Source: Lichenostomus cassidix
Taxonomy: Eukaryota; Chordata; Aves; Passeriformes; Meliphagidae
Assembly: GCA_008360975.2 (NCBI GenBank)
Contig: VLJF02000033.1
Coordinates: forward strand, 2,914,001 to 2,978,000
DNA: 64,000 bases
Reading direction: 5' to 3'
A program made the position numbers and the translations under genes. The notes under the pieces were generated by a model that saw only the letters and a list, made by a program, of their open reading frames with translations, made no database searches and was not told the origin of the DNA. How positions within the stretch are numbered: position 1 is the stretch's first letter; each line of letters opens with the position of its first letter. This document shows, in pieces, positions 53,082-63,281 of the stretch.

Positions 53082-54860
53082 ATGCTGTTTGATGGGAGGT
53101 TGTTTGATGTAATACTGTCTGTTTGGCACATAGGTTTGTTTCCCTACCAACAGGTAGGGGCAATCCTGTCCCTAATGTATAATTTCCACCAATCAGGGAC
53201 ACGACTCCGGCTTGTTATAGTAATGTGTGTGATACTGACGATCTGTAAGAAGGTATGGGAAACAGTCAAAGATGTACATGCTCTGTTAGTTTCCTCCTCT
53301 AGTTTTAGTAACCTGTTTTGGAGTTTTGTTAGTAATATTACCCAACCTGTTAGAGAAGTAGAGGGTGAAGCTTCCTGGCTCCTCACCCATCTCTTTCCCT
53401 TTAAATCTGGTATATCAGCTTTTGAGAATATTCAGTTTCCCTTGGATGTTAAAGAGACCATTAACTTGGTAGTACAGGTGCTTTACCTAGGAGTTTCCGT
53501 GTATATGATGTTCAGTGTTACCAGAATGAGGGCTGAGAAGTCCAGAGGGGCTGAGCAGGAGCAGGCACCTAATCCAGATGTGAGGAAATTTGAATGGTGT
53601 GGAGTATGGGAGGACATAGGTAAAACTTTAAAGAAATTCTCTGATCCAATAGACTGGGAATTTCCCCCTGGACAAATCCCAAGACCAGCTGAGGTGGGGA
53701 AGTATCTGAAAGAGAAGTGCAGAGACAACTGCAGTGCAATATGTTGGGCCCTGGCATATGCTTATCGTACACTGTCAGATATTATAGAACAGGAAGTAAG
53801 GGAGCCTAAGCCAATGGCAGTTGCTCCTATTACAAGGAGCAGGAAAGCCCAATTTAAGACTGATCGCCCAGATGACAGTGGGGAGGGACCCTCAAGGCCA
53901 GCAACTGAGTCAGAGGTCATTGTTGAATCCATGAATGAGAGAGACCTTCACAGCCTAAGAAAAGATTATGTCCAACGAGATGATGAATCTGTGATTAGTT
54001 GGTTAGTCCGTCTTTGGGATGCTGCAGGCGATGTTACACTTCTAGATGCTACTGAGGCAAGGCATTTAGGGACTGTGTCACGTGACCCAGATATCAACCA
54101 AACTATACGAGATGGGCCTGACTGCAGCAGCCTCTGGAGACGAGCTATCAGAGCTGCGAGGGACAGATACCTACATCCCGACGATCTCTATTCGCAACAA
54201 ACCCAGTGGAGAACCATAGAACAAGGGATTCAACGCTTGAGAGAAATGGCAGTGGTAGAAATTGTCTTCCCAGAGGACATAGCAAACCCAGATCCGATTA
54301 TAGACCCAGAGAGGATAGAATGTACACCTGTGATGTGGCGGAAACTCCTAAAGCTTGGGCCATCAGGGTATGCTTCTGCTTTAGCCATTATGAAGCAAGA
54401 TGATGGGCATGAGACTGTGCGTGATATGACAAGGAAACTCCGAGCGTATGCAGATGTTGTGCATAGCCCAATGAATGCAAGAATCTCAGCTGTGGAAACA
54501 AATCTGCAGAAACTAGAAAATAAGATAGAGAAGAATCATGAGAAACTCAGTAAAGAGATTAAAGACAGCCTTCTCCAAATCTCAGCAGTACAGACCAGAG
54601 GTTCTGCTTCCCCACGCAGACGCTCCTCAGCTATGAGAACTGGATATATCCCTCGACATGAGTTGTGGTATTTCCTGTGTGACAGTGGAGAAAACATGAA
54701 CAGGTGGGATGGACAACCCACTGCTGTCCTGGCACGACGAGTGCGTGAATTGAAGGAGGGCAAGACTCAGAGAAGGAACTCCACCAGAAGGGAAGTAGCT
54801 CTACTCAATATGTCTGATTCCGTTGAAGGAACCTCTAACACAAATACCCACCATGGTTAG
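53082..54860 (+). CDS. gag: Gag of the ERV-L-like element (592 aa, intact)
   Basis: Uninterrupted frame ending in TAG. The N-terminal quarter has two hydrophobic segments long enough to span a membrane (about residues 41-57, LRLVIVMCVILTICKK, and 126-146, NLVVQVLYLGVSVYMMF), which is unusual for a Gag. The middle is acidic and polar, compatible with matrix/capsid. Residues about 470-505 form a likely coiled coil (LQKLENKIEKNHEKLSKEI), followed by a short basic SPRRRSS patch. There is no CCHC zinc knuckle. Spumavirus Gags also lack knuckles and use basic boxes, so this fits class III. Identification rests mainly on position before an in-frame pol. Confidence 0.7.
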   Translation: MLFDGRLFDVILSVWHIGLFPYQQVGAILSLMYNFHQSGTRLRLVIVMCVILTICKKVWETVKDVHALLVSSSSFSNLFWSFVSNITQPVREVEGEASWLLTHLFPFKSGISAFENIQFPLDVKETINLVVQVLYLGVSVYMMFSVTRMRAEKSRGAEQEQAPNPDVRKFEWCGVWEDIGKTLKKFSDPIDWEFPPGQIPRPAEVGKYLKEKCRDNCSAICWALAYAYRTLSDIIEQEVREPKPMAVAPITRSRKAQFKTDRPDDSGEGPSRPATESEVIVESMNERDLHSLRKDYVQRDDESVISWLVRLWDAAGDVTLLDATEARHLGTVSRDPDINQTIRDGPDCSSLWRRAIRAARDRYLHPDDLYSQQTQWRTIEQGIQRLREMAVVEIVFPEDIANPDPIIDPERIECTPVMWRKLLKLGPSGYASALAIMKQDDGHETVRDMTRKLRAYADVVHSPMNARISAVETNLQKLENKIEKNHEKLSKEIKDSLLQISAVQTRGSASPRRRSSAMRTGYIPRHELWYFLCDSGENMNRWDGQPTAVLARRVRELKEGKTQRRNSTRREVALLNMSDSVEGTSNTNTHHG

Positions 54861-54894
54861 AGGGGCCCTGCCTCTAGCCAGGTAGAGGCCAGGG
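54858..54894 (+). promoter_or_regulatory. gag-pol UAG read-through signal with hairpin
   Basis: The gag stop TAG (54858-54860) is in the same frame as pol. After a 5-base spacer comes an inverted repeat: 54866-54876 (CCCTGCCTCTA) pairs with 54883-54894 (TAGAGGCCAGGG), 11 pairs with one bulged C and a 6-base loop. Stop-codon read-through driven by a downstream structure is the established gammaretroviral strategy; its use here is inferred. Confidence 0.6.
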
Positions 54895-57476
54895 AAAACC
54901 GAATTTTTTGGACAGTGTGGATTCGGTGGCCTGGCACATCAGAGCCACAAAAATACGAGGCTTTAGTTGACACTGGTGCACAATGCACGATAATCCCATC
55001 GAGACATGTGGGGACAGAACCTATTTCTATTTCCGGCGTTACAGGAGGATCACAAGACTTGACCCTCGTGAAAGCTGAGGTGAGCCTGACTGGAAGAGAG
55101 TGGAAAGAACATTCCATTGTGACTGGCCCAGAGGCTCCATGTATTTTGGGTATAGACTTCCTCCGAAATGGATATTTCAAAGACCCAAAGGGACTCAAGT
55201 GGGCATTTGGGATAGCTGCTGTGGAGACAGAGGGCATAAAACAATTGAACACCTTGCCTGGACTGACAGAGAACCCATCTGCAGTAGGACTCCTGAAAGG
55301 GGAAGAGCAACAAGTACCAATTGCAACCTCGATTGTGCACCGCCGACAGTACCGGACAACTCGTGATGCCGTGATTCCCATTCACAAACTAATCCGTGAG
55401 CTGGAGAGCCAAGGGGTGGTCAGCAGGACCCATTCCTCCTTTAACAGCCCCATCTGGCCTGTGCGAAAATCTGAAGGAGAATGGAGATTGACTGTGGACT
55501 ATCGTGCCTTGAATGAGGTGACTCCACCTCTGAGTGCTGCTATGCCAGACATGCTGGAGCTCCAGTATGAGCTAGAGTCCAAGGCAGCAAAGTGGTATGC
55601 TACTATTGACATTGCAAATGCATTTTTCTCCATTCCTCTGGCAGCAGAGTGCAGACCTCAGTTTGCTTTCACCTGGAGGGGCGTGCAGTACACCTGGAAC
55701 CGATTGCCCCAGGGGTGGAAACACAGTCCCACCATCTGCCACGGACTGATCCAGGCTGCACTAGAAAAGGGTGGGGCTCCAGAACATTTGCAATACATTG
55801 ATGACATCATTGTGTGGGGGGACACAGCAGAAGAAGTATTTGAGAAAGGAAAGGAAGTAATCCAGATTCTCCTGGAAGCCGGTTTAGCTATAAAAAAGAG
55901 CAAAGTCAAAGGGCCTGCCAAAGAGATCCAGTTCCTAGGAGTGAAGTGGCAAGATGGACGGCGTCAGATTCCTACTGAGGTTATCAATAAAATCATCACA
56001 ATGTCCCCCCCAACCAACAAGAAGGAGACGCCAGCTTTCCTAGGTGCCATAGGCTTTTGGAGAATGCACATCCCTGAGTACAGCCAGATCGTGAGTCCTC
56101 TCTACCTCATAACCCGCAAGAAGAACGATTTCCATTGGGGCCCTGAACAGCAGCAAGACTTCACCCAGATCAAGCAGGAGATTGCTCATGCAGTAGCCCT
56201 TGGCCCAGTCAGGACAGGGCCAGAAGTAAAGAATGTGCTTTACTCTGCAGCTGGGAGCCTTGGCCTGTCCTGGAGCCTTTGGCAGAAGGTGCCTGGTGAG
56301 ACCCGAGGTCGACCACTGGGATTTTGGAGCCGAAGTTACAGAGGGTCTGAAGCCAACTACACACCAACAGAGAAAGAAATCCTAGCAGCATATGAAGGAG
56401 TCCAAGCTGCCTCAGAGGTAATTGGCACAGAAGCACAACTCCTCCTGGCACCTCGACTACCGGTGCTGGGGTGGATGTTTAAAGCAGAGGTTCCCTCTAC
56501 TCATCATGCCACCAATGGCACATGGAGCAAATGGATTGCCCTTATCACACAGCGTGCCCGTATGGGAAATCTGAATCGCCCTGGGATTTTGGAAATAATT
56601 ACAAATTGGCCTGAAAGTGAAAATTTTAGTCTGACTGAGGAAGAGGAGCTGGAACAGGTGACCCGTGCAGAGGAAGCCCCACCATACAACCAACTGCCAG
56701 CAGATGAAACACGCTACGCTCTTTTCACTGATGGTTCCTGTCGTCTTGTAGGGACAAAAAGAAAATGGAAAGCAGCTGTGTGGAGCCCCACACGACGGGT
56801 TGCAGAAGCTAGGGAAGAAGAGGGGGGATCGAGCCAATTCGCTGAGCTCAAAGCCGTTCAGTAAGCCCTGGACATTGCTGAAAGAGAGAAATGGCCAAAG
56901 CTCTACCTTTATACTGATTCATGGATGGTAGCCAATGCTCTGTGGGGTTGGCTGGAAAAGTGGAAGAAGGCTGGTTGGCAGCGTAGGGGAAAACCAATTT
57001 GGGCAGCTGAAGAGTGGAAAGACATCGCTAGTCGGGCAGAGAGACTACCTGTGAAGGTCCGCCATGTAGACGCCCATGTCCCCAAGAGTCGAGCTAATGA
57101 GGAACACCGAAACAACGAACAGGTAGATCAGGCTGCAAAGATAAAGGTGTCCCAGGTAGACTTGGATTGGCAGCATAAAGGAGATTTATTCCTAGCTCGA
57201 TGGGCCCATGATGCCTCAGGCCATCAGGGCAGAGATGCCACCAATAAGTGGGCACGAGACCGAGGGGTGGATCTAACCATGGACTGCATCTCTCAAGTTA
57301 TCCATGACTGTGAAACATGTGCTGCCATCAAGCAAGCCAAGCGGGTGAAACCCCTGTGGTATGGTGGAAGGTGGTCAAAATATAAGTATGGAGAGACCAT
57401 GGCATTGAGTGGGTGTACCACATTCCCTATCATGCACCAGCCGCTGGCAAAGTGGAACGGTATAATGGATTGTTAA
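54861..57476 (+). pseudogene. pol: Pol of the ERV-L-like element (protease-RT-RNase H-integrase N-term)
   Basis: Open from the gag stop to 56861. Protease: LVDTGAQCTIIPS with an intact D-T-G triad and ILGIDFL. RT: VDYRALNEVTPP, YATIDIANAFFSIPL, LPQGWKHSP and YIDDIIVWGD, all catalytic aspartates present. RNase H begins FTDGSC near 56730. A single in-frame TAA at 56862-56864 interrupts it, after which the same frame continues with YTDSW and the integrase zinc domain (HDASGHQG...CETC, 57200-57330). At about 57393-57398 the frame enters sequence from the end of the integrase core, so the catalytic core with its first two acidic residues is deleted. RT could in principle be active; integration could not. 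Confidence 0.85.
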
Positions 57477-57817
57477 AAACCACCCTAAAGGCATTGGGTG
57501 GGGGAACTTATAAGAATTGGGAGCGACATTTAGCAGAGGCCACCTGGTTAGTCAATACCCGAGGCTCCATCAACCGAGCAGGTCCTACCCAATCTGAGCT
57601 TCTACATACAGTGGATGGAGATAAGGTCCCAGCAGTACATGCCAGAGGCTTGTTAGGGAAAACTGTCTGGATTGATTCTGCCTCACATAAAGACAAACCC
57701 ATCCGTGGGGTTGTCTTTGCTCAGGGACCAGGGTGTACTTGGTGGATAATGCAGGAAGATGGAAAAACACAATGTGTCCCTCAGGGAAATTTAATTTTGG
57801 GTGAAGGCCACATGTAA
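57398..57817 (+). pseudogene. pol: Integrase C-terminal part, out of frame after core deletion
   Basis: Frame 57413-57817 starts in the last core segment (YHIPYHAPAAGKVERYNGLL, which keeps the third acidic residue) and runs through the C-terminal domain to the stop. It is offset from the upstream pol frame by the deletion. Confidence 0.8.
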
Positions 57818-57988
57818 GGTTGGGATCGCAACATACCACCGTTCACCGTTCGTGACATTATTTGTACATAGTTATGTGTATATATGTATATATGTATATA
57901 TGTATATATGTGTATATATATATGTGTGTTTGAAGTTGGAAGATGTTAAGGTGGGCCTTAAGCCAACGCTATGGAATAAGGGGTGGAA
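57818..57988 (+). repeat. TATATG microsatellite and polypurine tract
   Basis: (TATATG)n at about 57868-57925, then AATAAGGGGTGGAA immediately before the 3' LTR as the plus-strand primer. No env sequence fits here. Confidence 0.75.
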
Positions 57989-58576
57989 TGTCTTGGATTG
58001 ATGATATGATAATCCTTTATCCCCTATCGTTGGCTTATATGCCCAAGAAAGAAAAAAAAAAAAAAATGTGGTCCTGTCTCTTTAACTGCACCCAGCCGCA
58101 GAGAGAAACGCGGGTTTTTTTGAAAACATTTTCCCCAAGCCTCGCTCCGGGGGAGGATTCGTCGCTCGGCAGAGACTGCGTGCTGGACAGGGGTCGGAGT
58201 GAGCTTTGTTCCCGTTTTTTCCATTCTTCTTCTTTTTTCCTCGTTTGGACCCCTTCTCTTCGATCTGCTTTGCCACCCGGAGACCCAGGAGGGCCAGAGG
58301 ACAGCAGAGCTCTCCAGGGAGCTCCACCCGGCCCCGGGTCGGGGGCGAGGAGGAGAGGGGCTGCGTCTGAGAAAAGGACTTTTTAATCAGGTTGAATAAC
58401 TGCCTTTCACCTTGTTTTTCCCCTTCCCCTGTGCCTTGTAGGGCACTCTGCGTGGTTTTGTTAAATAAATAGTTTTTTCTTCACTTTCATCTGAGAGGTT
58501 CTGTTGTGGGTGGGGGAGGGGGTGTCGGGGCCCTTCGCTCTCGGAGGAGAGAGAGTCTTATCATTAACCCGGGACA
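57989..58576 (+). mobile_element. 3' LTR of the ERV-L-like element
   Basis: 588 bp, same ends as the 5' LTR; mainly differs by a longer A-run and about five substitutions. Confidence 0.92.
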
Positions 58577-59080
58577 AGGTCTGTAAGCAAAGCAGTAGAT
58601 CCATGTAAATGTGCAAGATTAGTGTAGAAATAGAGTGTCAGGAGAATGTGTTTGAAATCACCATTATATCCATATATATAGAAAAGATCACTGTAGAGAA
58701 ATGGAGGGTAAGAGAAACAGGATTAGTTCTGGAATGGTTGCAGTAGGAGAAACAAACCCCCAGCCCCAGGCAAAGCAGCCACAGATCAGCTTCCTCATCA
58801 TCTCCTCCCCCTGCAGGTTCATCTCCTGCAGATAAGGCACTGAGGTGATCATGAGATCAGAACCGGAGGTGACCCTGAGCAGAGGCACTGAGGTGATCAT
58901 GAGATCACAACCTGGGGTGACCCTGAGCAGAGGCACTGACATGATCATGAAAACAGTGCGATGACCCTGAGCATCAGTGCAAGGCAGAAGCTGCTGCTGA
59001 GGAAGGAAATCCCCATGATGGGGAGTAAGAAATGAACCTTTGACTGCTCAGCACAGAGAAGATCGTTCCTCTATCCTCTA
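58577..59080 (-). other. Proximal L4 3' flank
   Basis: Homologous to 13143-13597. GCACTGAGGTGAtcatgag minisatellite at about 58830-58975. No polyA signal recognised before the ERV. Confidence 0.5.
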
Positions 59081-60937
59081 TCACAGCTGAGTTTGGGGTC
59101 TGCTGCAGATATACTGCATGTCACTTGAGCAGGGCTGTCTCCCGAGATAATTCTCAGCCAGGTGCACACAGTCTGCATTGCCCCGGACCTCGACCCTGCA
59201 GGAAAAAGCAGAGACAGTGCTGGAACCTCAGGGGGACACCTTGTGCCCCTGTGCCCCCCAGGCCCTGCCTGTGCCCCCAGCACTCACGAGGAGCTGAAGT
59301 TGCTGCCATCCACCCACTGCAGCCGCTGGTCCTGTCTGTGCAGCCCGAGCCAGTAATCGTCATTCTTGAAGACGCGGAAGAAGAACTCCTGGGAAAGAGA
59401 GACAAGCCAGTAGTGAGAGCTGCAGCCCTGGCCCAGGAGCTCCCCAGGCTCCCCTCAGCCACCCCTAACCCCTCACTCACCATTTCCTTGTCACTGAGCA
59501 CAGCCAGGGAGGCCCCAAGCTCAGAGCACCGAGCCTTAGCCTGATCCCAGGCGAGACGATCCCTCGAGAGGAAGTAGCAGGTCCTGTTGTACCCAACCCA
59601 GTCATCGGGACAGGCCGACTGAGTGTGCATTTTCACTGCAGAGCGAACAGAGGGTCTGAGCATTCTCCCCTCACGGAGCAGCCCGAGCTCCCATTGGCTG
59701 GTTTTCCCGCTCAAATTCCCCCACCCCCAGCGATTGGCTGATTCAGCCGTCACTCCTCGTTCTCCCGCGCGCTGATTGGTCAGCGCGGGGCTGAGGGACG
59801 ATCCCGGCCGTGAGGGAGCAGTGAGCCCGCAGTGCCCCGAGGGTTTGGGCTGAGGCTGCTGCTCCTCCTTACCTGACACAGCAGCCAAGGACACCAGAGC
59901 CACAGCCAGGAGCAGGAGCGGAGTCAGCACAGCCAGGGTGAGCACGGGATGGGATCTGATCCACTCAGCAGGAGCTGGAAAGAGCCGCAGGCCGTGAGCA
60001 TGGAGCTGTCCTGAGCAGGCCCAGCCCTCACATCCCCACCCAACGCCCGGGGAGCACAGCAGGGACCCTCAGCCCGTGTGCCACTCACTGAGCTGGCAGC
60101 ACGAACAGGGACAAGGGACACAGGTGTGGGGACAGCCAGGGCAGCAGAACTGCCCAGGGCCAGGCCTGTCAGTCCAGCAGAGCACCAGGCCTCTTGCAGA
60201 GCCCTGGACACAGCCACACCCTGCCAGCCCTGTGCTCCTGGGCTCACACTGCCCATTGTCCCCTCCCTAGAGGCCACAGCGCTGGCCCTGCACTCACCCA
60301 GATATCTTCTGAGGCTCTTTGTGTGTGTGACTCCCATTGCTGATCCATCCTGGCACTTCTCTCCAATGCCATTCCTGGGCTGGGATTCACTCTGCCCCAA
60401 GAGAGAAGCAGCTTCTCCCTGCCTGTGCCCAGCAGGGTCTGGCAGCTGAGGCAATCCTGTCCCTCTGGTTGCTGATCCATTCTGAGCACCCAGGGCATCC
60501 TCGGGAATCTCAACAGTAGCTTCATCCTTCCTTGGTCTCATTTCAGACTGACAAATCGAGTCTCTCTGGTTGTGCTCAGCAGGATGTGGCACCCGAGGCA
60601 GCTCTGTGTGCTCAGTTCCTGACCTGTGCTCAGCATTCTGCTGCTCCTCTGGCCTCCCAGAGCTGGAGCCATAGCTGGAGCCACTCTCCTTCCCTTGGCT
60701 CCTTACAGACGTACAGCTGCCATGGCTCTGCTGCTCACCAAGAGCATGTGGCACCTGAAGGAAGTCCCCAGCAGCCTCTCCATCCCCGGGGCACAATCCA
60801 CTCTTCACACCTTGACTCAGTGCACACTTGGAAGAGACATCTTGCTCCCCAGACATCAGCACTGATGGTACACAAACACCAAGTCCATCTTCCATTGCGC
60901 TTTTACAGCCACAGTCCTGGCCGACTGGGGGGCTCAT
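59081..60937 (-). CDS. L4: CLEC2/CD69-like type II C-type lectin with long cytoplasmic domain
   Basis: Exons: 60937-60298 (213 codons), 59974-59873 (transmembrane), 59635-59481, 59388-59288 and 59195-59081. Phases agree; 370 aa. The first lectin exon is 48 bases shorter than in L1, giving a shorter stalk (MHTQSACPDDW). Lectin motifs CPDDW, CYFLS with an NRT sequon and WVDGSNFSS; exon 4 is more diverged (EFFFRVFKNDDYW). The fifth cysteine is Tyr (ENYLGR). The cytoplasmic tail is as in L3. The ERV-L-like provirus lies 505 bases beyond the stop, separating the gene from the ancestral polyA region. Confidence 0.85.
59688..59785 (-). promoter_or_regulatory. Triple CCAAT array in L4 intron 2
   Basis: ATTGG at 59693, 59733 and 59774. 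Confidence 0.5.
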
Positions 60938-62155
60938 GATGAGAGGTCCTGGCTGGTGTTGGCTCTGGAAGGCGCTGCCAGCTCAGTCCTGCCCTGTCTC
61001 TGCTCCCCGGCAGCACCTGGGGACACAAACACAGTGTCAGAGAGCTCCGGGCCCAGCTCGGCCCTGCAGCCCCAACCCCTCTGGCTGTGCAGCTCCGGGC
61101 TGGGACAGGCAGGGACAGTTAGGGACAGCGCCCGGGAGCTGCCGAGTGTGGGAACAGGGCAGCTGCGGATCGGGCTCAGCCTGCCGGGGGGCAAGAAAAG
61201 AACCAGCAGCCCTGAGGGGCTCAGCATTGTCCCCTGCATGCCCTGCGCTGAGGGTTGGAGCTCAGGGACAGCGAGCGCTGCAGAGCCAGGTCGGTGGGTG
61301 TTTGAGACAAGAGGCAGAGCCTGGCAGGGAATGCGGAAGGGAGAGCGCGGAGAGCGGAGCGCACACAGCGCCGGCGCAGGTAGCGCGGCAGGGCGGGGCG
61401 CATGACGAGTCGCATGACGGGTAGCATGACGAAATTGGGAACCGGAGGAACGGTGGGAGGATCCGCGACATGCCCTAAGCTGCTCTCTTTCTCCTCCAGA
61501 TCACTTGGCTTGGCAGGGACACTCAAATTCCTCCCATCCCCTGCCAGCCCCGGGCACGGACATCTCCGCTGCACCAGGGGCGCCCAGCCCTGTGCCGCAT
61601 GGCCGGGAACAGTCCCGGGAATGGGAGTGTGCTGTGCTGTGCTGTGCAGTCCTGTTCTGCGCTCTTCTGTTCTGTGCTGCCCACAGCAAGCAGGACGAGC
61701 CAGCGCTGCTCCGGCAGCAGCAGCAAGGAGACCGCGGGCAGCCGCTCCCTCAGCGGCCTCAGGCCAGCGGCAACACGGCGCCACAGCCAGGGAGGGAGGG
61801 AGGGAGGGAGACGGGAGAAGGAAGCCGCCACAGCCCCCCTGCCGCCCCCTGCATCCCCTCCATCCGCCCGCAGCGAGCCCCGAGCCCCGGCACAAGGCAG
61901 CGCGGCTCCCACCTGCGCTGGGACAGCCTCTCCGAGCTCCGCCGCCTCCCCGCCGCTCTCACTACTACCTCCCCGGGGCTCCGCTCCGATCACTGCCCCC
62001 CCCACACCCCTCCCCGGGCTCCGCTCCGCTCGCTGGCGGGTGCCACACTCGAGCTGAACGGCGCACGCTGCAGCCTTTAAACTACGGAGAACGAAGAACG
62101 GCGCAGTGCGAGAAAGGGTCGGGAGAGGTGGATTTCCTTGCTCAGTTTTGCTATC
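60938..62155. repeat. CpG-rich module P8 (between L4 and K4)
   Basis: Closest to P6 on the left and P7 on the right. (GGGA)n near 61790-61812. Lies between the L4 start and K4, the clearest head-to-head arrangement. Confidence 0.65.
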
Positions 62156-63255
62156 AATTATGAGTCACCTGTACACCTTTGGTTTAACACCTGTGGATTG
62201 TCACAAACATCCATCGTGAGTCACCTTTACACCTTTGGGTTAACACCTGTGGATTGTCACAAACATCCATAAATCAGGTTAAATGTCCTCACTTATGTTA
62301 CTCCTCTTGAAATCTTAAATTCAGGTACAAATCAGCTTCAATGCTGTGGAATTGTTAAATTCAGGCATAAATTAGGTTAAACAAAAACACAAACCACATT
62401 CAGGTATAAATCCGGTTAAATGCCGTTAGGCGTTACTTCTCTTGAATCACTAAATTCAGGTATAACTCACGTTCAGTTCAGGTATAAATGAAGTGAAATT
62501 CGAATATAAATCAGGTGAAATGCTGTTAGCTGTGACTCCTCTTGAATTGCTAAACTCTGTTATAAATGAAGTTAAATTCAGGTATGAATCCGGTTAAATG
62601 CTGTTAAATGTCACTCCTCTATTAAATTGTAAATTCAGACACAAAGAGGAATAAAAGGGATTTTAGAATTAAAATGCAGTACTTTTGGGAAAAAGAGCGG
62701 GATTTTTGAGGATGGGATAGGATTTTGAGGAATAAAATGGTTTAGAAGTGGAAGGTTTTTTGCGAGATAAAATTTCATTTTTGAGGGGTGAAATGGAATT
62801 TTGGAAATAAAATGGGGTTTTAGGGTTTTTTAGGGAATGGAAGAGGATTTGAGGAAAAATAGTGGGATTTTGGGAATAAAAGTGGGAGTTTTGGGGAATA
62901 ATAGTTTTTGGGGAATAAAGAGGATATTATTGGGAATGGAGTTTTAGGGAATAAAAGCAGAATTTGGGAGATAGAAGCTGATTTTTGAGGCACAGAAGTG
63001 GATTTTTTTGGCGAAGGAAAATGCATTTGAGGGGAATAAAGATGAATGTTTTGGGAATAAAGTGGAAATTTGGGGGAATGATATTTGGGGATGAAACGGA
63101 TTTCTAGGGGTTTAAAGTGGGGTTTTTTGGGGGAATGAGAGCGAGGTTTCTTTCATGGAAGGGGATTTTGGGAAATAAAAGTGGGTTTTTGGTGGAATAG
63201 AATGGTTTTCTGAGGGAATCAAATGGATGTTTTTTGGGAATGAAAAGGGATTTTC
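62156..63255. repeat. Minisatellite cluster before K4
   Basis: Two 57-bp TTTAACACCTGTGGATTGTC units, AAATCAGGTTAAA array M6 (62270-62640) and the long G/T-rich array. Nearly the same as 47156-48300. Confidence 0.75.
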
Positions 63256-63281
63256 TCCTCTCCCTCTCCCCTCCCCTGCAG

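Larger units (their letters stand above)
52363..58576 (+). mobile_element. Env-less ERV-L-like (class III) provirus
   Basis: 6.2-kb two-LTR element inserted in the L4 3' flank. The order is LTR, primer site, gag, pol (protease, RT, RNase H, integrase), LTR. There is no env: pol ends 171 bases before the 3' LTR. The RT/connection style and a Gag without CCHC knuckles suggest the ERV-L/spuma side, while the primer site fits tRNA-Lys. Flanks ATAGTC / AAGGTC may be a decayed target duplication; empty sites exist near 13139 and 35094. The LTRs differ at about 5 substitutions and 3 short indels by eye, so it is the youngest retroelement here. Coding is broken by one stop, one large deletion and one frameshift. 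Confidence 0.88.

Noticed and set aside
52363..58576. Class II (beta-like) assignment of the element from its tRNA-Lys primer site
   Set aside because: Primer choice is a weak marker; RT/connection style and the absence of CCHC knuckles point to the ERV-L side. Left as probable, to be settled by an RT tree.
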